Source of the DNA: Microvelia longipes
Taxonomy: Eukaryota > Arthropoda > Insecta > Hemiptera > Veliidae
Assembly (NCBI GenBank): GCA_018340805.1
Contig: JACMZG010001911.1
Span: 31,867,413-31,931,412, forward strand
Reading direction: 5' to 3'
DNA: 64,000 nt
Under the pieces are notes generated by a model. That model saw nothing but the letters and a program-made list of their open reading frames with translations, was not told where the DNA came from and did not search any database. Made by a program: the position numbers and the translations under genes. Shown here in pieces: positions 1 through 13,903 of this stretch (the stretch's first letter is position 1; each line of letters opens with the position of its first letter).

Positions 1-319
1 TGTAAGTAGAACTTACAATACAAGGAGTAGATAAAACAATTTAATGCTTATAGAAATCAAATTAATTAAAAAACATGTTTTTAACAGCCAAAATAAAAAA
101 GCAAAATAAATTATGTAAAAAATGGAGTGTAGACAGGTTATAATTTTTTTCATTGAGATCTAAAGAATTCCAGTAGAAGAGAACATGTTTAAAACATTTT
201 TTTATGATATGTTATATCAAATGTCTATGCATCAAATATAAATGTAAATGTGGATATCATTTTAGACATTATCTTAAAATATTTTTTTATAAACTTTATT
301 AATTTGTATTTTATTGCAG
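1..319 (+). other. 5' flanking intron of cabeza (partial)
   Basis: This is non-coding AT-rich sequence ending in the acceptor TTATTGCAG at 311-319. Bases 2-8 read GTAAGTA, a perfect donor consensus, so base 1 could be the last base of an upstream exon. However, a T joined to the exon at 320 would create TAA, so a direct splice is not in frame. An intermediate exon outside this reading, or chance, is more likely. Confidence 0.5.
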
Positions 320-529
320 AATATGGTGGATATGGAGGTGGACAATACGGAGGATATGGTCAGTATGGTGGAGGTGGTGGGGGAGGAGGAGGTGGTAATG
401 TGAGTGTTGCTCCTACTAATTATCCACCCCCTGGTTATGATTCATCAGCTAGTGGTGGGGCAGGATATTCCCAACCCCCTCCTCAGTGGGGTGGATATCA
501 ACAACCATCATCTAACCCACCTTCGCAAG
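320..529 (+). CDS. caz: caz exon: Gly/Tyr/Gln-rich low-complexity domain
   Basis: The exon follows TTGCAG and ends in CAA-G before GTAAAT. It encodes [21 protein letters not shown] sequence, a poly-Gly run, and then a Pro/Tyr/Ser/Gln-rich part. This corresponds to the prion-like SYGQ domain of the FET family. It begins with two bases that complete a codon from an upstream exon. Confidence 0.88.
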
Positions 530-3500
530 GTAAATAATTGTCTTTCAATTTTGTTCCCAAAAGCTTTTAAAAATACTCTTGAATTATTTTTCATAGTTAA
601 TCAATTTAAAGCATTAGACTTGTTTTCTTTCTCACAAAACCTCATTATCTTAAATATATTTTTATAATATTTAGTTCAATAAACAATTGTATTTTAATTA
701 ATACTGCGTAAGAGTTTCTTTTTGCTAATTATAATTACTTTTTAATATATATAGTTTGTCTTTTTGTAGGCGTTGGAGATTATAGTCAGCCTCCTCCAAC
801 CATGCCTGGAAGTGGAGGTTATCAATCAGGTGGTTATGATAACTCACAGGGTTACCAGCAGTCTAATTATAATAATTATCAATCTAATTACCAACCTCCT
901 AATTCTAACTCAAATAGTTATCAAGGTAAAATTTTATTTCATCTAGTTTTTGTGATTTGTGGAGATATTTTGTGTGGTTGTTAAAAGTGTTCCGTTTTTT
1001 CTTTTTTCAAGAGTACTAGGTTTTGACTTTCAAATCTCCTGAATTTTTCTTTTATAGTGTATAGAAGTTATATGACTAAAGACTTACTGTTAACAATATG
1101 ATTTTTTAAGAAGATTTAAACATCAGTTCTGACTTTTATTTTTAGGTGGAGGAGGAAGAGAAGGTGGTGGAGGTTATGGCAACAGAGACGGAGGTGGAGG
1201 AGGTTATAATAGAGATTCTGGTTATAATAAGTAAGTTCACCTCTGCAAATGTATATAGCAAGTTTTTAATTTAATTAATATCAAATGTAATCTATAAGCA
1301 TTATCTTTTAATATTATTATGATTTATATTAAACTGTTATTGTATAAACACGTGGTTTTAATCAGATGATTGAATGGGAAAATAATGCGAGAGAGCCAAT
1401 CAGGTTGGTTCTGGATGTTAAACCATGACTACCAACCTTATTGGTTCCTCAACACTATTTTCCTATGCTGTCAACTAATAATAACCGTGTGCAATACTAT
1501 AATACTCTTAAAAAACGTAGAGTATTCTAGTGTAAATTTATTTTTATACTCTGTCTGGTAGTTTTTACTGTAATAAAATTGTCTACACATTTTTCAAGAC
1601 AAAAAGTTTGATTTTGCTGAGTTTTTCAAACTCAGCAAAATAAATTTTCCTGTAGTATCAAGGTTCAAGTAAATTGGTTTAGTTAAAAACAAATGTTTTT
1701 TTTAAGCTAATGGCAAAAGTGAAATTTAAAAAAAAAGTGAATTTAACCTCTACATTTGTGAAGCCTACCTTAATCTGTGGAAGGTTGCTAATTATATTGC
1801 TTATAATGACAATTCAATGGGGGCAATTAATTTTAGCCAAGTTGGTTATAATGAGTTTTTGCTATGAATTATTAGCGGAAACCAATCAGAGATCTCCTGC
1901 TATTCATTCATCCAAAACTACTAGACAGAATATAAATACTAAAAATATTAATTGATACAAAGAGTAACGTGGGTTGTTAATGAGCTTAAATAGAAACAAA
2001 AGGCCAAGGAAATGTTGACTTTATTTCCAGCTGAAGATAATAATTAAGCTAACACAATCAAAGATTGATCTCTTTACTTAAGGTATATTAAGTTGTGGTT
2101 GGTTTTTTAGAGACATTAGGGCAAAATATGTATGGTAAGGACAACCCTGTGAAAAACATGGCCTTGGTTCCAGCCACGCTGTTATAGTTTTGTGTAATTT
2201 TTGTTTCTTTGTAGCATTTTGCTTTGTATGTTGCATATTTTTTAATTAGGCAAGTTCTTCATAATGTGGTTCAGCACTACTGGGTGCTTATAAATCGATA
2301 ACGAGACCATCAACTAATATTATATTTTAAAAATAATCAATTAAATTTAAATAATGATTTCTTCAATAAAGTGTAATCTGCTGAAATTAATGAACCTTGC
2401 TCTTGATTTCTCTCAGGTTTTTTATAGTTAATGCTTATAGATTATAAATTGTCTGATGTATGAATTATAAATAAGTTCATGGTTAATGATTTTTAAAAAA
2501 TAAGTCATTTTAACCACAACTTCATTTATGCATTCGAAGAGCATTTAACACACAAATATATGTATGCATACGTATTAGTGATTAAATGCAAATACTAAGG
2601 TAATCTACCTTTTCTGGTGATTAACATTGGGACCTATCCTGAATTCTTATTGCTGGGCATAAGGTTTATGTATTATTTAAATACACTTATAAAATATGAA
2701 AGGTTATAGATGGTTTTCTATGTATGGTATTTTAAATTTATGTATTAAAATCAGTAAGAGTATTCTTGTATGATGCTACTAAGACCAACAGATATTGTAA
2801 TAAAAATGAAGTTAATAAATCATCATTATTTAGTTACTATTTTAGAAAGTATTACCAAACTAGTGGTTCTTCAGATGTAGCTGTTCTAAGCAATTTTTTA
2901 ATTTCCTAATTTTAAGCTTACAGAACTGTACGGAATACATCTTTTTTATTATGAATTAATGGTTTTGTCGTATTTTGGTTTTTTTATGTACTAAAATTTT
3001 AAGTATTGCTATTAATTTGCTTGTATTTTAAACAAGCAAAGGTTTTAAGGCAAAATAATGGTAAATGATATGTATTTTAATTTGCTTTATTTATTTATCT
3101 CAATGCTTTGGTAAGATTATAACATGGTATCTGGCTCCATATTCTAGTTGAAAAAATTATGAGATTGCTAACACCTTTTTAAAGACATATGGTATCCTAA
3201 TTCTGAACTTGGCAACTCTTCATGGTCAGTTTATGTTGTGTTTTCACTTCCTTTTTCCATGTGAAATAAAATTTAAAACATTTTAACAAAAGTTTCTTTC
3301 GAAAGTTTATAATCCATAAATAATGCCTTGTATAATTAATGTATAAATAATAACAGTTTACCTCTATTCCTGCCATGAACTATTGACGTGAACTAATCAG
3401 AGCCCAGAGATCTCCGCTAATCCATGTGCAAAAATTTACTAGATATACTATTTAGTGTTTCTCTTCTGATAGCAAATTTTTATCGGAAAATGCCACTTAT

Positions 3501-6500
3501 GATATTGTTCGAATGACTGAAGGGAAGGAAGGAGTAGGGTAGCTCGATTCCAATTAGCTTTCTGATTTCTAAAATGTATGTTCTCACAAAACTTGATGCA
3601 TTAATAAATATTTTTATAGCTATTATTCATACTCAAATTGGTTATTTAATAATTAATGTTATTAATCTGTTATCAAAGCATTAGAGAATGGTTATGTTTT
3701 ATTATTATTTTTAAATATTGTAATAGCTATTTTAGGTATTATAAATCTTCATAGAAAATAATATATATTTTTATTTTACACTTTAAACACTCGACACAAA
3801 GTATCTTTAATCTAAATTTTTGAGGATGTCATTGTCCTTTTATTGTTTTCATTTTGTTTGCTTATTTTTATTTTATTTGATCAATAAGTTACATGTTTTG
3901 TTTCTATAAGTGTTTGAACAGGTTTCCATGTAGATAATAATGACTTGACTAATTTCTATAAATGGGGGTAAAGATTTTAATTTGAATGACTCCTTGATTT
4001 GGTATCCATTTGAGGTATTTCTTAAAAGTTACCTTCTTAGAGGTTTAATATTGAATTTGGAATAATTTGACAATATCTAAGGTATTGCATTTTTTTATTA
4101 CTTTTCCTCATTTGTATGGTAGGTGTATAGAAAAAGTTAGCTCTAAAAATAAAACAGATTTCAATTAAATTTTAAGTGCCATTCAGGTGTTTTAAAGACC
4201 TACTGAGTGCTTTATTACTGGGTACACAACTCATTAAAAAGGTACTTTACACTGTAGCAAAAATTTTATATGATGATAACAGACACACTATGTTACCTGT
4301 GTGTTAGTGTTGGCAAGTTAAACTTAGCATTATTCGTCTTTAAAGACTCAGAAACATTTTTTAAAAACCATTAGAAGCAGTTTCTGCAATGTTTTCTAAT
4401 GGAGCTTGTATATTTAAGGGTTTTGCTGGGTCATTAGTGTAAAGAAGCTTTGAGCAAGGCCAGTACTTGGATTAGAGTGCACTGGGGACAAAACTAATTT
4501 TTTAATGACAGAAAGCAAGTTCAATACTGCTATATAAATTATATGATTTCATTTTCTGAGGATGTGCAAAATGAGCCCCAATTGGTGAAGATAAGCATAG
4601 CGAATCCGAAAGATGGGGAAAAGTTCTGTGGTACCCCGTACCTGATTTTTAAAATGTTTTTCAATCAATTTTATTGGTTAAAGATATAAATTAAACAAAT
4701 TAATGTAAAGCTTTTACACTGTTTTGTATTTTCTAATTTTAAAGTACTTAAGGTTTTTAATTTACTAAGTACTTCAAATGAATTAAATTGAATATTTTTC
4801 ATTAAAATAAATTAACCTCCGTAAGAATATTACATATTTCCCAAAGCAGTGGTTCCCAACATTTTTATTTGACAATACTTTTTTTTTTGAAACAGTCACA
4901 TTAACCTATTTACAAAATGTTTACTTAACTACTTTGTGGGAGTGTTTACATTGCGTTCCGCTTATTAGAGGTTTAGAAATATTATTGAAAAAACCTTACA
5001 CTTTCTGTAGAATTAAAATAGTCACAAACTTCAATGTCTACAAAAGTAAAAGAATATACAAATATTTGTCACAATTTCACATTGTTTACACAAAATGTCA
5101 CGTTTTACAGACATCAAGTATCGTAAAGAAAAGTATGATACCCAGAAATGTGGGGTATAAGTTTAATATGCTAACATATAAGTTATTGTACTATTGGATT
5201 CTTAAATAATTTAAGGAGAGCAAAGCAAGCCATGAAACTGTTTAATTTCACCCTTCTATCCTCTTTGGGTTATAGCCCTGTTGTTGGGAACCACTATCCT
5301 AAATGATAACAAACTTCTCTACGTTCTAATGTATCGCAAAGTTGTATTACAAGTAAACTAAAGTATTTTTTTATTTAAATATAATTTATAGTCAACTTAA
5401 ATGATTAACCAAAAAGTAATCCCTTTGTGCCCCCCTTACTTTGAAGGGGGTCTTAGTTTGAATCCCTTTAAAACTTTGAAGTATTTTAAATTCTTTATTT
5501 TGTTTAACTCTGCAGACAATTACACAATTTTTCTTAATTTTTTACTGAAATGGTTTTTTATTGTGGGTTCTGCAAATTGCCCTCTGCTTTAAAATGTCTG
5601 TATTAAATCAATAAAAATTTAATTTTACCATGTAATGAGTGACTTATAAGGTAAATGGTTTTTATAATTACCGACTGACAATGCTTGTTTACTTTTCTTC
5701 ATGGTCAATATTAGGTTTTTAAAGTATTAGGCAAGGACTGAAACTGGACCGAAGTGGATTCCCAAACCAAGTTGTTTATTTTTATCGAGCTCATCATCTC
5801 ACAAGTTAATTTCTCTGTTTTAGCCGGGGTCGAGGTGGTTTTAATAAAGGTAAATGCACCACTTCGTTTGGTGTCATTTTTAATTACAAAATCAAAATTA
5901 TTTTTTAATATTAAGTTTTTTATATTGGTTATTTACTCTTGTTGTGTGATTTATTAGTAAAAAATTATGTTTTTCTGTAATATTTAAATGCATTTGTTCA
6001 TTATAAAGCCACAACCAACATTTTACCAATTCTTTATTAGTAATTGTATGTCAATATCAAGAACATTCTCTCATTTTCAGTTGCTTTTACAAGTTTTCTC
6101 TTAAGAATCTTTTTAGAATTTTCTTATCTTATAAAACTGAATACAGAAGTATTAATGTGCTTTTTGATGGTGGTGCTTTGTCAGACAAATGTGTTTATTT
6201 TTTTCTTATTATATAAAATAGATTATTTTACTCATAAAAGATAAATTAAAATGAGTAAATACTGCGTCAAATTTATTCTTGTGATTAACTCATAAAAAAT
6301 ACTTGAAACGTGTATAGTATACAAGATTTTTGGTCCAACCTATTTTTACCTCTGACTTTAAAGTAAACTAATCTATTTTATACGCTGTTGCTTAAGATTT
6401 TTCACTATTGATTGGTTATCAACATTTATTCTTATAAAAAATGGAGAAGGTCATTATCTGTTTGTTATTGACATTTTAAGTGACTCAGTTGTTATAAGAT

Positions 6501-9500
6501 TTCATTTATAACAGTGTAGACCGTCCATTCAGTGTACATTGGAAGGAATCAGTATCAATATAGATTTATGATAAATTTAATGTTTTTTGGTGAAAAATCT
6601 TGGTGTTATTGTATAATCCACAATGGTATTTATTTTTTTACTGGTTAAGAATGAAATAATTACTTAGATTGGTGGATACCAATGAATGCCCAAATTTATA
6701 ATTATTCCATTGTGGTTTTAAGTGTCTAAATCAAAATTCAAGCCTTTGCACTAAGTGTTTTTTATTTGAATGCACTTTTTGTAGAATCAAAATTATTATG
6801 AGGTACTTCATATTAAAATACATATTAGTTAGGGTTAAGGTAAGCTTTTTATTTGGTTTTTGCTGCCACAATTTTGGTTTTAACTAAACAAATCATTTTA
6901 ATTTGAGGTCATGTAGGGCTAAAGCGTTTTAGTTAATTATGAAACAAGGAAAGGAAGAAAATTTAACTGTTTAAGTTTACTCTTAAGGCAAAGCCGATAG
7001 AGGAACTTCAATTTTTTTCTAAGGCCAACAGACTGAGGGAGATAACAAAAATTTTGGCTTACATGGTGCTTTCAAGGGAGATATTAAGAGAACTGAAAGT
7101 TTCCATCTCTGTTGCTTATTAAATTTTATTTTGACTAGTCAACTAATTCAAACAGATATTTAAAAAATAAGATAATTTCAATTGAGGCTGTGACTTTAAC
7201 GAAACAAGTTTAATATCTAATGCTAAAAGTATTCAAAGAATTTATAGAGTAATTATTAAGATAGAGCAGTCTGAAGTTGGTGGAGTCCCAAGCTTGATTA
7301 AAGAGACTAGATTAGAAGAACTATTGCAGCTTCCTCGCATTAGTTTCTCCATTTAACCAATATAAATATTAATCTGAGTTTTGTCTGCCTATGGGATATG
7401 CTACTACTTACACTCCTAGAAAGGGAAATAATATAATTTACTGTGCGAGTTAGTGTGACTGTTTATACTTACCAACACAAAAATTAGTTAAAATAAATAT
7501 ACTCGTTCCATTAAAAATGTTTAATAAATGAATTTGAAAAGATTAAGGATATGATTTCTCTAATGTTCACATTTAGGAACTAAATTAAGGTGCGCACAGA
7601 AATTTAACAACACTCTAGTTTGACATGCACAATCATTAAATTGCAACATAATATATCTACTATAAGGTAATGAAAATATAAATATATCAAGAGGGTTTCA
7701 AAAATTTATATCATGATACTACGGCAATTAGTCCATCAAGTATGTCAAAACTATGTCAATTTGTAACAAATTTTCTTCATTTTACATAATGATAGTTTGC
7801 AATTGGTGTTCATTTGTATTTTAAAGCTACTCGTTATACTTTCCGAAACTTTTACTATGTATGCCGTCTGTTACCATTTGATATAAAAAGCTAAATAATA
7901 TAATTGAACTACATAGTTGCTTTAATTTTAACTGGTGTGCATTTTTAACTGCTTTAATGAGTTAAAGAAAGTAGGATAAAAGGAGTTTTTAGTGCACTAG
8001 ATTACTATGAAATATATGAATATCTGAAGGTATATCTAAAGGTTAATGGTGTTGATATTTATTTTTACTATCACTTTATTATGGTCACTGGTTGCACTTC
8101 TAGTAATTAATTAAAACATCTTGTGTGAACCAACGTTTTTATGCAAAGAAGTTTAACGTCTTATTTTTTTTGTCAATGTTTTGGATGCAAACATGCAAAA
8201 AATATCTTACTCATTTTAAGTTAATTTTAGGCAAGTCTTATGAAATTGTTCTTATCCATCATAAAGAAATTGATGAATAAAAATCTAGTTCTCAGGTGAA
8301 ACACGTTTATTGTCTAACCACTCTTGAGTTCTATAACGTTGAAGTAAGCAAATAAAGTCATCATCAGAGTTTTTACTTTACTGAAAATAATTTGCAAGCT
8401 ATAGAATAAGGTTCACTATTTTCCCTCATTTTATAAATTATGGGTTTTTTAAAATTATTTATTAAACGGTTTAATAGAGGTTCCAAATTTGTATTTTAAG
8501 TCTTACAACTTGTAGGGGTTCGTGTTAGAATTGTTTCAGGAAAATAATATGTGTCTGTTTATAAAAGGATTTTATGTGTTATCCAATGGTTATATTAATT
8601 CAGATCTGCTACTGATAAAAGGTTTACTTATTATTTCTTTTTAAATTGACCAAGTAACAGGAATAAATTTACTTTAGTAAAGCCAGTACTGCTATCTAAA
8701 AAAGTTTTCATTTTTATGAAGAGTTTGAATTAAATTTTTGATTATTATAAGCATCCTCTTCTCTTACAAGGTTTTTGTCTAAAATAGGATAAATTGATTA
8801 TAAATCAAGTTCTTGTATTTGATTAGTTAAATCATTGATAATATTAGGCCAGTTAAAACATTTTTGATCAAATGGGTCAAAATATGCTTCATCAGTTTGA
8901 CTTTTATCATCTTAATTTTATTAATATTTAGATTATAAAATTAAAATAATTATCACAAAAGCAAATTTTTTTAAGCATAAATGTTTGTTATTTCATGAGC
9001 AGCCTTACTTTTTAGCCTTTTCATGTCAAAGCATCAATCTGTTATGATTTTAGACACCCCAGAGGTCTGTGTATCTCACCCCTAATTGAACTCTTTGTTT
9101 GTTAACTTTTGATTGCTTTAAGAGATTGCTATATTTTGAAAATAGTTTGAGTACAGGGACGAGTGTCCATTCTGAAGTGTCTTCTGTTGGAGAATTTCTG
9201 ATGGGCAGCAAAGCTTTAAAATTATTTCTTTAGCTTTTGAAAAATTTAAAAATACAACACATTTTTATATTTTGCAGTAAATTTCAGCCTTTTTAGCATT
9301 TATTTTTTTATAAAGCATTTGGTTTTGTGATGATTATTAAATAATTATTATCTAAGTTTAAGTTATTTCTGTTTGTCCTTTAGAAGGTAAGTGATAAAGA
9401 TAGAAACTCACCCTGTAAATGGTGTATGTATGTGATTAAAAGTTGTTAAATTAACAACATATATTGGGAATAGTCTAGTAATTGCTATCTTTATTTACTT

Positions 9501-12500
9501 ACCTTTTTTGAGGTATTTTGCACTCACTTTGAACTAATAATAGTTTAAAATAATTTTTTATCCTCCGCCTGCTAAAATTGTTTTAAGAAGTTGTTCTCTT
9601 GATAACTGTTAGATATTTTAGTATATCAAATGTTTTATAACATAAAAATGTTATATTTTATAATTTTTTTTAAAAAATTGTTGGTTCTTAATGTTAAATT
9701 TATTCAGTTTGAGAACGAACGACTGTTTTGTTTGATTAATATATTTTGTGACATATTTAGCTGGCACAGAGGTTTATGTGACAAAAGATTTGAATTTAAT
9801 ATGAGTCATTTCATAAAGTCATCTGTGACATGATCAACTAATTTTGACTTGTATATGTGTGTGCTATACCTCACCCCCTAATTACTTACCCTTTTAGTAT
9901 ATTATTATTTTGTTGTTACATGAATGTTGTTAACATAATAATTTTGTGTGGATGTAGGAGGCAGTGGAGGAGGAGGTGGAGGGGGTAAATTTGGGAGTGG
10001 TGGAGGTGGCGGAGGAGGCGATTTTATTGTACAAGAGGATACAGTTTTTGTATCTGGTATGAGTCAAGATACAACTGAGCATGATATTGCCCAAATGTTT
10101 GGTGCTATTGGTATTATCAAGGTAATTATTACTTATGACTTTATTATATTGTAGCAAAATATGTAGTATTAACTTATTATTTTATTAGATTAGTCAAATA
10201 AAAGCTACATAACTAATAAAATGAGTTAAAGGTTAATTTATTCAATGAGGTTGAATCATTTTATCACTTTGGTCAAGTCGTCCCTTATGATTCTTTGATC
10301 TGAACATCTCTTGTGAATAGCTGTGATTTTTTTGATCCAAACAACTCCTTGTTGTTAAATGATTTGTTTGGTAAATTTAGTGTACCATAAACTAGTCAAA
10401 AATTAATGTCTCCTATCTTAGCTGTGGTTATATTTATGATTAAATATTATATGTGAATAATACTTAATTTTAATTTTTCAATTATATTTAAAATGTTTGT
10501 CAGATTGATAAGAAGACAGGTAAGCCAAAGATCTGGATGTACAATGATAAGAGCACTGGAAGACCTAAAGGAGAAGCTACTGTTACTTATGATGATGCTA
10601 ATGCTGCAAGATCTGCCATCAAATGGTTTGATAGTAAGTCAATTTATATGAATGTACTTGATATTTGTATACTTTTTACTGGAGAAAAGTAATTTGTGAA
10701 AAATTTATAAAGAAGAATGCAACATTATATAATGTAATGTTGCTTTAAAGTATAACATTGGGTAATTTGAGGGTTTTTAATAACTATCAATTCTTTTTGA
10801 TAATTATTTTCGTAATTCATTATGTTTATTTTATATACTTTCAAACTATGGAGGAGGGGATTCAGAGACTAAGTGACTTAATGAATGATTCACAAAATCT
10901 AAATAACATTTTAACGCAAAAAATATACTGAAACTGATGGTATATTTTTAAAGCCCTGGTTGTCTACTTCAAGAATTACACCCACTATTACTGTTTTCTC
11001 TTACTAATAAAAAATGTTATATTTAGGTTCGCTTAAAAATTGTCAGTTTTTATCAGATTTTTGCCTAAAACTTAAAGAAATTTAAATTCGTGCTAGGTGA
11101 ATGTGGCTTCTGTGCATTTTTGAGCCAAACTCGTTGAGTGTCTTAATCTTCACACTAGCACTCACCCAAATATCTGAGTCTGTGATAGAGATCTGACAGC
11201 TATTGGATTATTTGAAATGGAATAGGTCAAAAGAAATTCTGATTGCACTAAAATCCACAACTGGCTTTGCAAGTGATTTATCCATTTCAGGTGTTTTTAC
11301 CAAGTTGTCTGTCTATAAGTGTGTTATCATTGTACCTGCTAGTGTTGAAACTTGGTACAAAAATCAACTGTTAGGTCTAGTTGTGCTTTCTGAGAAATAT
11401 TTTTTTAACTTCATGAACCATCATTAATTACTCAGTAAAAATTCACGAAACACTGTAAAATTATTGGCATTGTTTCTATAATTTGGTATGCATGTAGTCC
11501 TATGTTATACTAACAAGTGCCGCTTCATTTCATTATCAACATTGGCTCAATTTATTTAATGACATTACATGTTTTAAGATGTTGTTTAAAATTGATAAAT
11601 AATGCAATTGGATAGACATTTGGCATAAGTGTATCTCTTCATAGAATAAAAAAATATACTAAGCTTCCTTACAAAATGGCTAGTGCATTAATGGATTTTG
11701 TTACATCACTAATGTTAAGCAGTATCAAGTGTGGCCAATACCTGGCTGTATTACTCAATACTGCTTGCAGACAAGTGAAATGAGTCTAATGACTTACTGT
11801 AACATAAATTAGGTGATTCCCATATTCTAAATATAAGTGAAGCGTGTCTTAAAGTTGTGAGGATGAGTGCAGCAAATCCGTTGTGTGAAAAGTGTAGAGG
11901 TACCCGGAACCCACTTCTTTTACCTCCAATTCATTTATTTTGTTTTACTTTCAGCCAAAGAATTATGTGGTGCTACGATCAAAGTTCAGATGGCAACAAA
12001 GAAAGACAACTCTGGTGGATATGGAGGGGGTCGTGGTGGTATGGGAGGTGGTAGAGGAGGAGGTGGACGAGGTGGTGGGGGTGACAGAGGGGTATGGGAA
12101 GAGGAGGGGGAGGAGACAGGGGAGATAGAGGAGGAAGAGATAGAGATGACTCCAGGGGAGGAGGCTATCAGCCCAGAGGACCTCCTTCACATGATGGACC
12201 CAGGCCAGGTAAATCATCACCATCTTTATTTTCCTTAAGCTAATTAGAAAAGTGAAAGATGTTTATTCAGAAAGATTGCAACTTTCTTGACTAACTAAGT
12301 GAAATTTTTATAATTAGATACACATTTTTAAAAGAAATTACTCTAAGTGGAATAATAATATTTTAATTATCAAATAATTTTTTTTTTGTTCTATAACAAT
12401 TTATAATTCCAGCTTGCTGGCAATTCTCTAGGAGGAGCTCTAAATTATCCATTTATACCTCCTTCTTCTGGTCATTTCCTTTCAAGTTACCTACTTACTT

Positions 12501-13865
12501 TCTTCAGCTCCCTTATGATGTTTCTGGGACCTGTTCTTATCTCAACCTTGAGATAGTACTAATTGAAGCTGTCAAAGGGTTTTAAGGTTATATAAATTAA
12601 AAAATAGTGCTAACCTAAAGTGGATTAAGTCAATATGGATGGATAAATGCCTACTTGGTTTTTTCACTTAATGTTTTATAAAAGACATTTGCCTTGTAAA
12701 TTTGTTTAGATGGTGGTGGTGGTCCCCGTGGAGGAGGAAACAGGGATGGTGGTGGTAGAGATGGGGATTGGAAGTGTACAAATCCCTCATGTGGCAATAC
12801 TAACTTCTCTTGGAGACAGCAATGTAACAGATGTAATGGACCTAAACCCGATGGAGCTGGTGGTGGAGGAGGTGGCCCCAGGGGACCAGGTGGTCCACCA
12901 AGAGGACAAGGAGGTACTCTATTCACTTCTATCTTTTATAATTTTGTTGAACTCCTTTCAATGGTAATTTTTTATTAGCTTATAAATTATTATTCATGAT
13001 CATCTGAGGTTTTCATTGATAAAAATTCTGTACATTTTTTAGACTTATAATGTTTTATTATTTTAGTAAATATGATGCAATCGAATCACAATTATTTTTA
13101 AATAAATTTATTGAATATAATTTAAAGTAAATAATATGTTTATTTACTAAAACAGTTACACCTCTGGCCATCGAGATTTATTTTGCTCTGTGTCATAGTC
13201 TAATAATATTTATTTTTATAAATCCTTAGAAATATGACAAATGTGCTCTCTACTATCTTAGACTCTCTTACCTCAGTATTTTTTTTTTTTTTTTTCAATT
13301 AAAATCATGGTAATTTAATATATACAGTATGTCTATTCTAAAATGTTGTATATTTATTTTTAGGAAGAGGTGGTGGTGGAGGAAGAGGGGGTGGGGGAGG
13401 AGGATATGGAGGTGGTGGTAGAGGAGGAGGAGGTGGAGGAGGACGTGGTGGGGGAGGAAGAGGAGGAGGTGGACCCATGCAGAGAGGAGGGTAATTTCAT
13501 TTTAATGTTTTGCTTTAGAAACTGCTTTTTGAGAAGGCATATTTACTTGGCCCGAAATTATAATATCAATGGAGGTTTTATTTCTCTAATTGTTTGTATT
13601 TTATTGTAATTTAATATAAAATTAAAAAAAAATATACACTGAATGATGAGGTTAATATTATCGGCTATTTATTTAATATTGATTATAAGAGGAGTAAGGG
13701 AAATTTAAAACTTATTATTTTCTACTAGAGTGAATTTTTAAGAATAATCAAAGCCTTAACATGTATAAGAGGTTGTTTCATATATCTCTGCTCGTAGTGC
13801 AAATGATGTTTATGTCCCACTCTATGATAAAGGGGTTGTAACTTACCCTTATTTATACTTCTATC

Positions 13866-13903
<38 letters not shown>

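Larger units (their letters stand above)
1231..5823 (+). other. Long caz intron (4.6 kb)
   Basis: This intron contains no supported gene. It holds a perfect 14-bp hairpin (1611-1641), copies of a dispersed repeat (about 1360-1560, 1840-1930 and 3360-3460), a family A fragment (4590-4650) and a hAT-type MITE (4847-5296). The rest is AT-rich with no feature I can support. The acceptor is CTGTTTTAG at 5815-5823. Confidence 0.75.

Noticed and set aside
11857..12238. Alternative protein from the unshifted caz frame ([14 protein letters not shown])
   Set aside because: It is open only because G-rich DNA lacks stops. It loses the RGG box and the zinc finger, so it is not the family product.
12651..12926. 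Minus-strand proline-rich frame opposite the caz zinc-finger exon
   Set aside because: It is a shadow of the Gly-rich coding strand.
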